Source: Rummeliibacillus pycnus_A
GTDB lineage: Bacteria; Bacillota; Bacilli; Bacillales_A; Planococcaceae
Length of the DNA stretch: 64,000 nt
Direction of reading: 5' to 3'
Assembly: GCF_044359855.1 (NCBI RefSeq)
Contig: NZ_CP132291.1
Span: 620,001-684,000 of the forward strand
This document shows, in pieces, positions 43,149 to 52,081 of the stretch (position 1 is its first letter; the number at the start of each line of letters is the position of its first letter). Below the pieces are notes generated by a model. The model was not told the DNA's origin. It saw nothing but the letters and a program-made list of their open reading frames with translations, and did not search any database. Made by a program: the position numbers and the translations under genes.

Positions 43149-43307
43149 TTAAATTGCGCTTAGTATCCCTTGTATCATTTCTCCATCACTATACGATACA
43201 GAGATGATATTTCTTTCTTGTCTATATTCAAATAAAGTCTGTATAGTAACTTCTTCATTCACTGTATTTTCAATAAAAATAAATTTACGACCTTTATATT
43301 TTATCAT
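43149..43307 (-). CDS. Short protein resembling the N-acetylglutamate-synthase-like small family
   Basis: A 52-residue frame, MIKYKGRKFIFIENTVNEEV then TIQTLFEYRQERNIISVSYS and DGEMIQGILSAI. It follows the pattern of small Bacillus proteins annotated as N-acetylglutamate synthase (YxGRxFxxxxNTxNGEVxxxTxFxYxQxGxI). Those are usually about 100 residues, so this is a shortened member or a truncated gene. The ribosome binding site is weak. Confidence 0.45.
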   Translation of the reverse strand: MIKYKGRKFIFIENTVNEEVTIQTLFEYRQERNIISVSYSDGEMIQGILSAI

Positions 43308-43669
43308 ATTAAACTTCTACCCTTTTACATTTTTATAAATCTTTATCATATATAATCAATCTTTTTTACAAAGCTACAGCTACTTGATATGACTAAGAAG
43401 TAATGAACTAATAACTCAATAAAAGATTCTATAATAAGATTACAAAATAGCTTTACTCCATGTTGAGACCCCTTTCTTCTGGTTAAGATAACCTAACTTT
43501 AGATGAACCGTTTCTAAAAAAATATTGGAGTTTTCGTTAATAATGAAAAAAGAATTAATCATATATTCTTATCAGCAAACACTAAAACAACATTATAATG
43601 AGCGCATCCAAATCTGAATAGTGAAAAGTATGCGTTGAAATGTTCGTATTTAAAAACCGAAAATGGAGT
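43308..43669. other. Intergenic DNA, no feature seen
   Basis: AT-rich stretch between the small minus-strand frame and repeat C. No open frame, terminator or clear promoter was recognised. Confidence 0.4.
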
Positions 43670-43985
43670 TATGAAAATGATTCAAAGATTTAATAAAAAA
43701 CACGAACATTAAATGGGCGATTGTTATATGCCATATCTATTAGAAAATTGGCTATGAAGCGGAAGATGGCGACTCCTGCGGGAAAGCGAGACAGGTGAGA
43801 CCCCGCAGTGAAGCACGGTACGGGCTTCCGAGGAGGCTCACCGCTCGCCCGCGGAAAGCGCCATCTGGAGCGGCATATTAAGTAAATACTGGAAATGAAA
43901 TGTTATCCGAATTATAGAGTTGTGTTTTTAGAAAATATTCGCATTTTTAAATAGAAATATATTTATGAAATTGATTCAAACACTT
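43670..43985 (+). repeat. Interspersed fold-back repeat, copy C
   Basis: Core from AGATGGCG (43764-43771) to CGCCATCT (43859-43866), 103 bases, the same length as copies A and B, with conserved AT-rich flanks on both sides. It lies directly upstream of hssR. Confidence 0.8.
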
Positions 43986-44063
43986 TAAAATAAAAATACT
44001 TCTTTTTTTTTAATAATATCGCTATCATTGTGTAACAGAGGTACATTTAAAGGAGCATGAAGA

Positions 44064-44738
44064 ATGACGACTATATTAATCGTAGACGATGATATGAATA
44101 TTTTAGAACTAGTGGCAACACATTTACGTGAGGAAGGATACAATGTTACACAAGCAAAAGATGGTACGATCGCCTTACAGAAACTAAAACAGCAAGCCTG
44201 TGATTTAGCTATTGTTGATGTTATGATGCCATTTATGGATGGATTTTCTCTTACAAAAGAAATTCGTAAAAACTATGATATTCCCATCATTTTATTAACG
44301 GCAAAAAGCCAAATATCTGATAAGAAACAAGGTTATGAAGCTGGTACCGATGATTATCTGGTTAAACCATTTGAACCTGAGGAGTTACTATTCAGGGTTA
44401 AAGCATTACTCCGCCGCTATGATGTTGTAGAAGATGATAATGTATTGAAAGCTGGCAACATTATTATTCAGAAGGATCGTTATGAGGTCCAAGTAGAGGA
44501 TCGTTCACTATTCCTACCACCGAAGGAATTCGAGTTACTTTGCTTCTTAATGGCACATCAAAAACAGACATTTAGCCGAGAACAACTCATTGAGCAAGTT
44601 TGGGGAATGGATTTTATTGGAGATGATCGCACGGTTGATGTTCATATAAAACGATTACGCGAACATTTTAAAGACATTACCGAACATGTACATATTAAGA
44701 CAATACGCGGTGTCGGCTATATGTTGGAGGAATTTTAA
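44064..44738 (+). CDS. hssR: Response regulator, HssR-like (heme sensing)
   Basis: OmpR-family regulator of 224 residues: receiver (DDD at 8-10, phospho-Asp in AIVDVMMPFMDG, Thr in LLTAK, Lys in DYLVKPFE) and winged-helix DNA-binding domain (about 125-222, DRTVDVHIKRLREHF). Length, order and partner match staphylococcal HssR, which senses heme stress with HssS. It overlaps the kinase start (TAATG). AAAGGAG lies before the ATG. It is predicted to bind the direct repeat at 46166-46185 upstream of the transporter genes. Confidence 0.88.
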   Translation: MTTILIVDDDMNILELVATHLREEGYNVTQAKDGTIALQKLKQQACDLAIVDVMMPFMDGFSLTKEIRKNYDIPIILLTAKSQISDKKQGYEAGTDDYLVKPFEPEELLFRVKALLRRYDVVEDDNVLKAGNIIIQKDRYEVQVEDRSLFLPPKEFELLCFLMAHQKQTFSREQLIEQVWGMDFIGDDRTVDVHIKRLREHFKDITEHVHIKTIRGVGYMLEEF

Positions 44739-46135
44739 TGAAATCTCTTTATTCAAAATTTGTTATCATCTCAATCGCCATCATGTTTATGAGTGGTGTT
44801 ATTGCTTTTATGATTTCAAATACGTATTATCAACAAAAACTAAAGCCATACAACGATGAAAAAAATACGAAAATTGCTCTTGATATTGCAAAGTTCACCG
44901 ATTCACATCCTAATGTTAACCTAAAAGATTACTTAAACAACATAGCTTCAGTTGGCTATCAACTCTATTTAGTCGATGATACTGGAAATGAGCAATACTT
45001 TGGAGCAGATTATCGAGTAAAGGATTTACCTAAAAAATCCGTTTCGTATGTATTACAAGGACATGTCTACCATGGGATATTGCATTTCCCACAAGAAACT
45101 TTTGTTACAGGCTTCTTTGCCAACGAATTACGAAATACAATTGGGGTTCCACTAAAACATAATGGCCATGAATACGCTCTATTTTTACGACCAGATATTA
45201 AGCTATTATTTAATGAAATGCATATACTGTTCGGTATTCTTTTCGCGTTAACCTTTGTATTAATCATAGTGTTTATCTTGATTAGTACCAAATATTTAGT
45301 TAAGCCTATTACACATTTAACAAATGCAACACATGATCTTGCAGCGGGAAACTTTAATGTACAGCTTGATATTGATCGAAAAGATGAAATCGGTAGGCTT
45401 GCTAACAGCTTCTCCCATATGGCACAACAACTTGAACAAACCGAAGATATAAGAAAAGAGTTTATCTCAAACGTCTCACATGATATTCAATCACCATTAT
45501 CAAATATTAAAGGCTATACAAATTTATTGGAAAAAGAAAATTTAAGTTCTTCACAAAAATCACAGTACATTAAAGTGATTAATGGTGAAATTAATCGTTT
45601 ATCATTGCTAACACAGCAACTATTATTATTAACTTCATTGGATCAAACAAATAATCTAGTCAAACCTGAACGCATTGAATTATCACGCATGATCAAAGAA
45701 TTAGTTCGCCAATATCAGTGGGCTATTGGTGAAAAAGGGATTATGCTTAGCTATAATTTGCCTGAAATTAGTATTGAAGGTGATCCAGTTTTACTGAACA
45801 ATGTGTTCGATAATTTACTCACAAATGCGATGAAATATAATCGTGATGGTGGTCGAATGGATATTTCGTTAGAGGAGCATGCAAATAATATCATAATTTC
45901 ATTTAGTGATACGGGTATCGGAATGACTAAAGAACAACAACTTCGTATTTTTGACCGTTTTTATAGAGCCGATACTTCCCGTACAAAGTCAACTCCAGGA
46001 ACAGGACTTGGACTTTCAATCGTAAAGTCTATAATTACAATGCATCATGGCAGTATTACAGTTGATAGTGCACTAAACCAGGGAACTACTTTTACGATTA
46101 CATTGCCGAAGGAATACTCAAAATCCAGTAGCTAA
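44738..46135 (+). CDS. hssS: Sensor histidine kinase, HssS-like
   Basis: 465-residue kinase: TM1 (about 7-27), extracytoplasmic sensor (about 28-160), TM2 (about 164-186), HAMP, HisKA with His in FISNVSHDIQSPLSNI, and HATPase (FDNLLTNAMKYN, DTGIGM, GTGLGLS). The sensor region has the HssS landmarks in the right order: YHG, FVTGFF, NT-GV and LRPDI before TM2. This supports a heme-stress role rather than antibiotic sensing by Bce-type kinases, which have no such outer domain. Confidence 0.87.
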   Translation: MKSLYSKFVIISIAIMFMSGVIAFMISNTYYQQKLKPYNDEKNTKIALDIAKFTDSHPNVNLKDYLNNIASVGYQLYLVDDTGNEQYFGADYRVKDLPKKSVSYVLQGHVYHGILHFPQETFVTGFFANELRNTIGVPLKHNGHEYALFLRPDIKLLFNEMHILFGILFALTFVLIIVFILISTKYLVKPITHLTNATHDLAAGNFNVQLDIDRKDEIGRLANSFSHMAQQLEQTEDIRKEFISNVSHDIQSPLSNIKGYTNLLEKENLSSSQKSQYIKVINGEINRLSLLTQQLLLLTSLDQTNNLVKPERIELSRMIKELVRQYQWAIGEKGIMLSYNLPEISIEGDPVLLNNVFDNLLTNAMKYNRDGGRMDISLEEHANNIIISFSDTGIGMTKEQQLRIFDRFYRADTSRTKSTPGTGLGLSIVKSIITMHHGSITVDSALNQGTTFTITLPKEYSKSSS

Positions 46136-46165
46136 TTTAGATGCTGGATTTTTTTTACATTTTTT

Positions 46166-46198
46166 ATTCATATTCCATTCATAATCCCCTTGTATAGT
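46166..46198 (+). promoter_or_regulatory. HssR-type direct repeat and promoter of hrtBA
   Basis: ATTCATATT-CC-ATTCATAAT (46166-46185) is a tandem repeat with an 11-base period. It overlaps the -35 position of a promoter with -10 TATAGT (46193-46198). As I recall, S. aureus HssR binds GTTCATATT-N2-GTTCATATT in the hrtAB promoter; the match is 16 of 18 bases. Confidence 0.75.
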
Positions 46199-46231
46199 AA
46201 GGGTATCAACAAAACAGGAGGATGATGAAAG

Positions 46232-47320
46232 ATGTTTTCATTATCATTGAAAGAAATTCAATTTTTTAAACTACGTTATGTATTAATTGGCTTTATATTA
46301 TTTTTTATATCGTCACTCGTATTTATCATTAGCGGACTGGCAAACGGGCTAGCAAATGATAATGCCTCAGCTATGAAAAATATGCAAGCTACTTCCTACT
46401 ATTTAGCAAAGGATTCGGAAAATAGATTAGATCGTTCTCATTTTTCAGCAAATGATGTTGCAAAAATGAACAATGATCACGCACAAGCTTTTGGATTACA
46501 AATGATGTCACTTAAAGATACAAATTCAAAGAAAAAAGTTGATGTAACCTTAATGGGTCTAAACCCAGAGAAGTTCATTATGCCCACTGTAACAGAAGGT
46601 AAACACTTAAATACGACTACAAAAAACACAGTTGTTGCTGACAAAACACTCCAAAAGCAAGGTGTTAAAATTGGGGACAAACTTTATGAAGAAAATACAA
46701 AAACAACATTTACAGTAGTCGGTTTTACAGAAAATCAAACGTACAGTCATACACCTGTTGTCTTTATGAATAACAAAACATGGAATGCATTTTTTGGCGG
46801 GAAAGATCGCGCTGCTTATAACGCTATTGCAGTAAACAACTCTTCTAGCAATACAAAATCAGATGTTGAAAAACATGTCGCTGATGGTAAATGGATTGCT
46901 AAAGACGATGTTGTGAAAAAAATTCCAGGATACGATGCTGAACAAAGCTCATTATTTATGATGCTTGCATTTTTAATCGTAATTGCAGTGTTCGTACTAG
47001 CAGCATTCTTCTACATTATGACAATTCAAAAAGTAAACCAATTTGGTATTTTAAAAGCAATCGGTGCAAAGAACGGCTTCTTAATTGGCTCTACTATGCT
47101 CCAAGTGCTTGTACTTTCAATCATTAGTATTAGTCTTGCAATTGGCTTTGCGTATATTTTACAAAGCATTATGCCAAATGGAATTCCATTTGTCTTTGAC
47201 TTTGCGTTAATCATGAAATTCGGTGGCGTATTATTAGCCGTTTCATTACTTGGTGCCCTATTCTCTAGCACAAGTATTGTGAAAGCCGATCCACTACAAG
47301 CAATGGGGAGAGTTGAATAA
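46232..47320 (+). CDS. hrtB: Heme exporter permease, HrtB-like (FtsX/MacB family)
   Basis: 362-residue permease: TM1 at about 15-37, a large extracytoplasmic domain (about 40-240), then three helices (about 243-267, 285-310, 322-345), the MacB/FtsX layout with one permease per two-fold dimer. The N-terminus SLKEIQFFKLRYVLIGFIL and YIMTIQKVNQFGILKAIGAK after TM2 match HrtB. With HrtA it removes excess heme from the membrane. It overlaps hrtA by one base (TAATG type). Confidence 0.88.
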   Translation: MFSLSLKEIQFFKLRYVLIGFILFFISSLVFIISGLANGLANDNASAMKNMQATSYYLAKDSENRLDRSHFSANDVAKMNNDHAQAFGLQMMSLKDTNSKKKVDVTLMGLNPEKFIMPTVTEGKHLNTTTKNTVVADKTLQKQGVKIGDKLYEENTKTTFTVVGFTENQTYSHTPVVFMNNKTWNAFFGGKDRAAYNAIAVNNSSSNTKSDVEKHVADGKWIAKDDVVKKIPGYDAEQSSLFMMLAFLIVIAVFVLAAFFYIMTIQKVNQFGILKAIGAKNGFLIGSTMLQVLVLSIISISLAIGFAYILQSIMPNGIPFVFDFALIMKFGGVLLAVSLLGALFSSTSIVKADPLQAMGRVE

Positions 47321-48057
47321 TGACTACAATACCTTTACAACTAAAATCAATTACAAAGAATTTCAAAGATGGGGATAAAGAAATTGAAATCTTACACAAT
47401 GTAGATTTCACAGTTGAGAGTGGTGAATTCGTTGCCGTTGTTGGGCCATCGGGTTCTGGTAAAAGTACAGTTTTATCAATAGCAGGTGCACTTCAAAGTC
47501 CAGACGGCGGAGAAGTATTAATCAATGGTGAAAATATAGCTAACTATAATGAAAAGCAAAAGGCCGATGTTCGTTTACGCTCTATCGGATACATTTTCCA
47601 AGCTTCCAATTTAGTACCTTACTTAAAGGTAAAAGATCAATTAAAACTTGTAACAGAATTAGCGGGTAATTGGAACGATGAGGCAAAAAAACGTGCAGAT
47701 GATCTTTTAGAATCTGTTGGATTATCAAATCGTGCCAACAAATTCGTACAGCATTTATCTGGTGGTGAAAAACAACGTGTAGCCATCGCACGAGCTTTTA
47801 TGAATGAACCAGATATTATTTTAGCAGACGAACCAACCGCTGCTCTTGATTCTTCTAGAAGTAGCGAAATCGTTGAACTTATTGCAAAAGAAGTTCATGA
47901 CAAAAACAAAGCTGCAGTGATGGTAACACATGATGAATCTGTTCTTCACTACTGCGATAAAATCTATGAAATGCAAGATGGACGTCTTGTATTACGTGAG
48001 AATACACCAAATATCCCACAACAAAATGATGCTTTTCATGAAGTAACAAGTTACTAA
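47320..48057 (+). CDS. hrtA: Heme exporter ATPase, HrtA-like
   Basis: 245-residue LolD/MacB-type ATPase: Walker A GPSGSGKST (about 44-52), Q-loop IFQASNLVPYL, signature LSGGEKQRVAIARAF, Walker B IILADEPTAALD and MVTHDES. It powers HrtB. Gene order here is B then A, collinear behind hssRS, whereas in S. aureus hrtAB is divergent from hssRS. A terminator follows at 48073. Confidence 0.9.
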   Translation: MTTIPLQLKSITKNFKDGDKEIEILHNVDFTVESGEFVAVVGPSGSGKSTVLSIAGALQSPDGGEVLINGENIANYNEKQKADVRLRSIGYIFQASNLVPYLKVKDQLKLVTELAGNWNDEAKKRADDLLESVGLSNRANKFVQHLSGGEKQRVAIARAFMNEPDIILADEPTAALDSSRSSEIVELIAKEVHDKNKAAVMVTHDESVLHYCDKIYEMQDGRLVLRENTPNIPQQNDAFHEVTSY

Positions 48058-48072
48058 ATAGAAAATTCATCG

Positions 48073-48105
48073 TACTCCTATCTTTTCACCTTAAAGATAG
48101 GAGTA
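48073..48105 (+). terminator. Terminator of hrtBA
   Basis: TACTCCTATCTTT pairs perfectly with AAAGATAGGAGTA, followed by T7. The 240 bases beyond it, up to 48344, show only a doubtful 20-codon frame (KAQISENVFDFNRQESAGIL) and no gene. Confidence 0.9.
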
Positions 48106-48344
48106 TTTTTTTGATCCTAGTGATAAACAAAACTTCGCTTTCTAGAATTCACCAAAGGGAAAACAAAGCTGATATGTTTGGTTAAGGCCCAAATTAGTGA
48201 AAATGTTTTCGATTTTAACCGGCAAGAATCTGCAGGAATCCTATGAAAAAGGTAAAATACCATAGACTGCATTTACTTCCCCTTCCCCACTTTTTCGAAA
48301 ATAATAATAACTAGTTGAAATCGAAGCAAGATAGACTGATAATT

Positions 48345-49241
48345 TTATAAATTGCTTTGTTTTTTATTTGCTTCACTTCGGATATAATTCCCTATATTTG
48401 TAATACACAATAGGGTTACAATGAGAAATAGACCTGGTATTAAAATAATCCACCACTCTTTTGTAAGGAGTGCGTTCGGTGCAAGTGATAACAAACTTCC
48501 CCAAGAAATGATATCTGTTGGAAGTCCTAAGCCTAAAAAACTTAAAGTAGATTCTGCTGCAATTGCCATGCTAATATTCATGACGATCATAAACATGATG
48601 GCAGCAATAAAATTTGGCGCTAAGTGCTTTCGAAGAATATATAAAAAACTTCCTCCCATACATCTAGAAGCCATAACATACCCACTGTTTCGTATTTGTC
48701 TTACTTCTGTACGAATGATTTTGGCCATACTCATCCAACTTGTTATTCCAATTGTTAAGGCAATCGACATGACCGTTTGTTTTCCCATGATTGCTTGAAC
48801 AAAAATAATCATTAAAATATTTGGTAGACTTAATAATATTTCTGTCAATCGCATCATCATATTGTCAATCCAAGTTACTGTTGTTCCACTAATTGTTCCA
48901 TATACGATTGCAATAATTGTCGAAATTGTAGTCGCTATAATTCCGATAAATAGAGAGATACGCCCCCCATACCAAATCATCGAAAAAATATCTCTCCCCA
49001 AATTATCGGTTCCAAAGAAAAACTGCCTGTTAGGCGCATTAGAAATATGATCCAAATACATATGTGAAGGAACTTGTGTTATAAATAATTTGGCACCTAA
49101 ACAACCAATGACGATTATTGCAAGTATAATAATAGATAAAATTGGAGGCTTATGAAGTATTTTCTTTTTTTGGTAAATTACCGGTTCTTCTTCTTTGTAT
49201 TGACAACCGACAATTTGAAATTTATTATCTCTATTTACCAT
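48345..49241 (-). CDS. Nickel/peptide ABC transporter permease (DppC/NikC type)
   Basis: 298-residue permease with about six helices and the OppC-type N-terminal GTDNLGRDIFSMIWYGGRIS. The binding-protein-dependent EAA loop is seen as ASRCMGGSFLYILRKHLAPN. ATG at 49241 overlaps the end of the upstream permease gene (ATGGTAAATAG) with GGAGG 9 bases upstream, a better start than 49286. It works with the permease and the binding protein encoded upstream. No ATPase genes follow. Nickel is suggested as substrate only by the adjacent hydrogenase genes. Confidence 0.87.
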   Translation of the reverse strand: MVNRDNKFQIVGCQYKEEEPVIYQKKKILHKPPILSIIILAIIVIGCLGAKLFITQVPSHMYLDHISNAPNRQFFFGTDNLGRDIFSMIWYGGRISLFIGIIATTISTIIAIVYGTISGTTVTWIDNMMMRLTEILLSLPNILMIIFVQAIMGKQTVMSIALTIGITSWMSMAKIIRTEVRQIRNSGYVMASRCMGGSFLYILRKHLAPNFIAAIMFMIVMNISMAIAAESTLSFLGLGLPTDIISWGSLLSLAPNALLTKEWWIILIPGLFLIVTLLCITNIGNYIRSEANKKQSNL

Positions 49242-50223
49242 ACCTAGAAACCTCCGAAACTTGAATACGAGGATCAATTCTTTCATTTATTATTTGCCCC
49301 AATGTGTTACAAGAAATTACGATTATTCCTGTAATTAGACAAAGGATCATTAGTAAATTATAATCATGATATTTTGCACTCTCAAATGATAAGGTTCCTA
49401 ATCCTGGGTATGAAAAAACCATTTCTATAATATAGGTTCCACCTAATATATGGGGAACAGAAATAGCCATAGCGCTAATGTATGTGGGCATAATATTTTT
49501 TAAACAATACTTCCACATGATTTCATGCACATACAAACCTTTTGCTTTTGCAAGTAAAATATAATCTTGTCGTATTTCTTCTAAGCACTTATTTCGAATC
49601 ATATAAGCATAATACCAAACGTGTGAAACAACCATTACCGTTAAGGGCAATATTAGATGGGAGACACGGCTTTTGAAACTGTTAGCTTTTCCAATATCAT
49701 AAGCGCCACTGCTAGGAAAAAACCCCAAATTCACACTGAATATTAGAATTAGGAGTAGAGCCATCCAAAAAGGTGGTATACAGCTTGAAATCGTGCCCAA
49801 TTTACAAATTATTTGATCCAATATAGTGTTTTCCCTCAAAGCACAGAAACTACCTAGTACTAAAGCAAATAGGAATATCAATAAAAAGCTAACTCCCCCT
49901 AACCAAATAGTATTCTCTGCTCGTTTATTAATAACTTGAATTACATCTTCTTTATATTTATAGGAAAGTCCAAACTCTCCTTGTAAAGCATTCTTAAACC
50001 AAATACCATATTGCTTATATATTGGCTGATCAAGACCTAAGCGTTCCATTGTCCTTGCTTTTTCTTCGGTAGACATTTTTTCAGCACGATCTCCATAGTA
50101 AGAAACAAGTGGATCTCCGGGAGCAAGCCTAGCCATATAAAAAACAATCAAAGAAAGGATGAATATAGATAGTACAAACATAATTATTTTTTCACCAATA
50201 TAAAGCCATACATTCTGTTTCAT
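49231..50223 (-). CDS. Nickel/peptide ABC transporter permease (DppB/NikB type)
   Basis: 330-residue permease with six helices, the typical FYMARLAPGDPLVSYYGDRA near the N-terminus, and the EAA loop (LLAKAKGLYVHEIMWKYCLK) before GTYIIEMVFSYPGLG. It is a family partner of the DppC-type permease, with which it overlaps by 11 bases. GGGAG precedes the ATG. It is the second gene of the three-gene operon that starts with the binding protein. Confidence 0.88.
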   Translation of the reverse strand: MKQNVWLYIGEKIIMFVLSIFILSLIVFYMARLAPGDPLVSYYGDRAEKMSTEEKARTMERLGLDQPIYKQYGIWFKNALQGEFGLSYKYKEDVIQVINKRAENTIWLGGVSFLLIFLFALVLGSFCALRENTILDQIICKLGTISSCIPPFWMALLLILIFSVNLGFFPSSGAYDIGKANSFKSRVSHLILPLTVMVVSHVWYYAYMIRNKCLEEIRQDYILLAKAKGLYVHEIMWKYCLKNIMPTYISAMAISVPHILGGTYIIEMVFSYPGLGTLSFESAKYHDYNLLMILCLITGIIVISCNTLGQIINERIDPRIQVSEVSRYGK

Positions 50224-50385
50224 TATTTATCTCCCACATCAGTAAAAGTTACTGTCAAAAGTTGATCACTGATTCTACTCACTTCCATTTTTCCTCTTCA
50301 AATATACACGATTGTTAAAATTCGCTAAGATAATCAAATGAGTAAATATGAATCAATCTAATATTTTAAAGTAAGTTGGAAGTAA

Positions 50386-51963
50386 TTATTTTTCAATGCT
50401 CCATTCTTCAATATTCCAGAAGATACCAACACCATGATGCCCTAAAACAGTCTGTTCAGAAATACCTGAAATATGAGTACTTGCTACATAATTCGCATCA
50501 AGGTATACCAAAAAAGAATATGGAGGATCATTAGCTAATTCTTTTTGAAAATCTTTATAGTATCTAGAACGTTCAGATTGGTTGGCTGTTTGTCTTGCAA
50601 GTGTAAGGTATTTATCAACATTACTATTTGAAAAGTAGTTGTAGTTGTTACCTTGATCCGTAACGAAAACTTTATAAGTATGAACATCCGCATCAAAAGG
50701 ACTTCCCCAACCGATTAGAAATGCATCTTGGTTTTCCCAGTCAATATTTGAAGTAATATTGACTTTACACTCAACCCCAACTTCTTTTAAGCTTTGGGCA
50801 GCCATATTGGCTAGATCAATACGTTCTTGTTCATTTTCGTTCGTTGAAAGCTCAAAGCTCAAACGTTGTCCATCTTTTTGATAATACCCATCATCTCCCA
50901 TTGTCCATCCAGCTGCTTCAATTAATTGTTTTGATTTTTTGGGATTGTAATTATATTTTTCAACATTTTCATCATTGTATTTATTTTTTTGAAGGGGTCC
51001 ATAAGCAACTTCTCCTTCATCCAGAAGAACTGTTTTTAACATGGCTTCTCGATTAAAAGCATAATTGAACGCTTTGATTAAATTTCTATTTTTTTGCCAA
51101 AAAGGACTTTTAAAGTTGTACATAATTCCTCTATAATCGGCTGTTTCCATTGTATGTAGCTTATATTTGTCATTATTTTTAAACTGCTGTGCCAGAGTTG
51201 GGGTTACTAATGCGAGATCTAGTTCACCTGTTTTTAATTGTAGTGACTGTACTCGATCATCATCAGTAATTTTAAATACAACGTTATCAATTTTTGGAGG
51301 CCCTTTATAGTAATCTTTGTTTTTGACTAAAATAATACTTTGCCCTTTATCCCATTTCTTCATCTTATAAGGGCCCGTTCCAATTGGAAACTTAAAGTAA
51401 TTGGAATTTTGCATATCTTCATTTTCTAACAGATGTTTTGGAAGAATACCAATTGTCATATACTCTAGAAAGGCAACATTTGTATTTTTAAGAGTAAATG
51501 AAATCGTATAGTCATCAATTACTTTAATCTTCTTGATATCCTCATAGTTAGATCTGATTTCGGATTCATTTTTAGGATCCATTATTTTTTCAATCGTGAA
51601 TTTCACATCTTCAGCAGTGAAATCCTTACCATCATGCCATTTAACACCTTTTCTTAAATGAAATATGTATGTATATGTTGACTTATCGTAATCCCATGAA
51701 GTTGCAAGACCTGGAACAATATGATTATCTTTGTCGTGATCAGTCAATCCATCAAAAAGCAGTGCGTTGATTTCACCATGTTCATCAATTGCTGGGTTAA
51801 TCCGGGTGTAATCATTACTACCATACATAAGTGTTGTTCCTTTAGTTGAAAATTCTTTTGAGGAATTGCCACCTACACCTTCGCTTGATGAATTACATGC
51901 TGTAATTACCACGGTCAAACACAAAACGAGTACTATACTAATTATTTTTTTGCTTTTTTTCAT
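50386..51963 (-). CDS. Substrate-binding lipoprotein (SBP_bac_5, NikA/DppA type)
   Basis: 525-residue lipoprotein. Signal peptide with lipobox VITAC (Cys near 24), then the family-5 binding fold with GVKWHDGKDFTAEDVKFT, FPIGTGPYKMKKWDKGQ and NYNYFSNSNVDKYL. The family binds oligopeptides, nickel chelates or other small ligands. Being directly downstream of the hyp genes argues for nickel, which HypA/HypB need, but there is no decisive residue. ATG at 51963 follows AAAGGA. It has its own transcript, as a terminator separates it from hypE. Confidence 0.87.
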   Translation of the reverse strand: MKKSKKIISIVLVLCLTVVITACNSSSEGVGGNSSKEFSTKGTTLMYGSNDYTRINPAIDEHGEINALLFDGLTDHDKDNHIVPGLATSWDYDKSTYTYIFHLRKGVKWHDGKDFTAEDVKFTIEKIMDPKNESEIRSNYEDIKKIKVIDDYTISFTLKNTNVAFLEYMTIGILPKHLLENEDMQNSNYFKFPIGTGPYKMKKWDKGQSIILVKNKDYYKGPPKIDNVVFKITDDDRVQSLQLKTGELDLALVTPTLAQQFKNNDKYKLHTMETADYRGIMYNFKSPFWQKNRNLIKAFNYAFNREAMLKTVLLDEGEVAYGPLQKNKYNDENVEKYNYNPKKSKQLIEAAGWTMGDDGYYQKDGQRLSFELSTNENEQERIDLANMAAQSLKEVGVECKVNITSNIDWENQDAFLIGWGSPFDADVHTYKVFVTDQGNNYNYFSNSNVDKYLTLARQTANQSERSRYYKDFQKELANDPPYSFLVYLDANYVASTHISGISEQTVLGHHGVGIFWNIEEWSIEK

Positions 51964-52021
51964 TTTAAATTCCTTTCTTCTACTCACTTAAGCATTTAGT
52001 CTAGTTTTTTCTATTATGAAA

Positions 52022-52064
52022 AAAATCCATCTTGGACATTTTTAAGATGAACAAGATGGATTTT
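52022..52064 (-). terminator. Terminator at the end of the hya-hyp operon
   Basis: AAAATCCATCTTG pairs with CAAGATGGATTTT (13 bp). On the minus strand it is followed by further T residues. It ends the hypE transcript and separates it from the binding-protein gene. Confidence 0.85.
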
Positions 52065-52081
52065 CTATTCAACCTTAAAAC

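Noticed and set aside
47320..48057. ATPase that might energise the nickel/peptide-type importer
   Set aside because: It is a LolD/MacB-type ATPase in an operon with an FtsX-type permease on the opposite strand, not a DppD/F-type ATPase.
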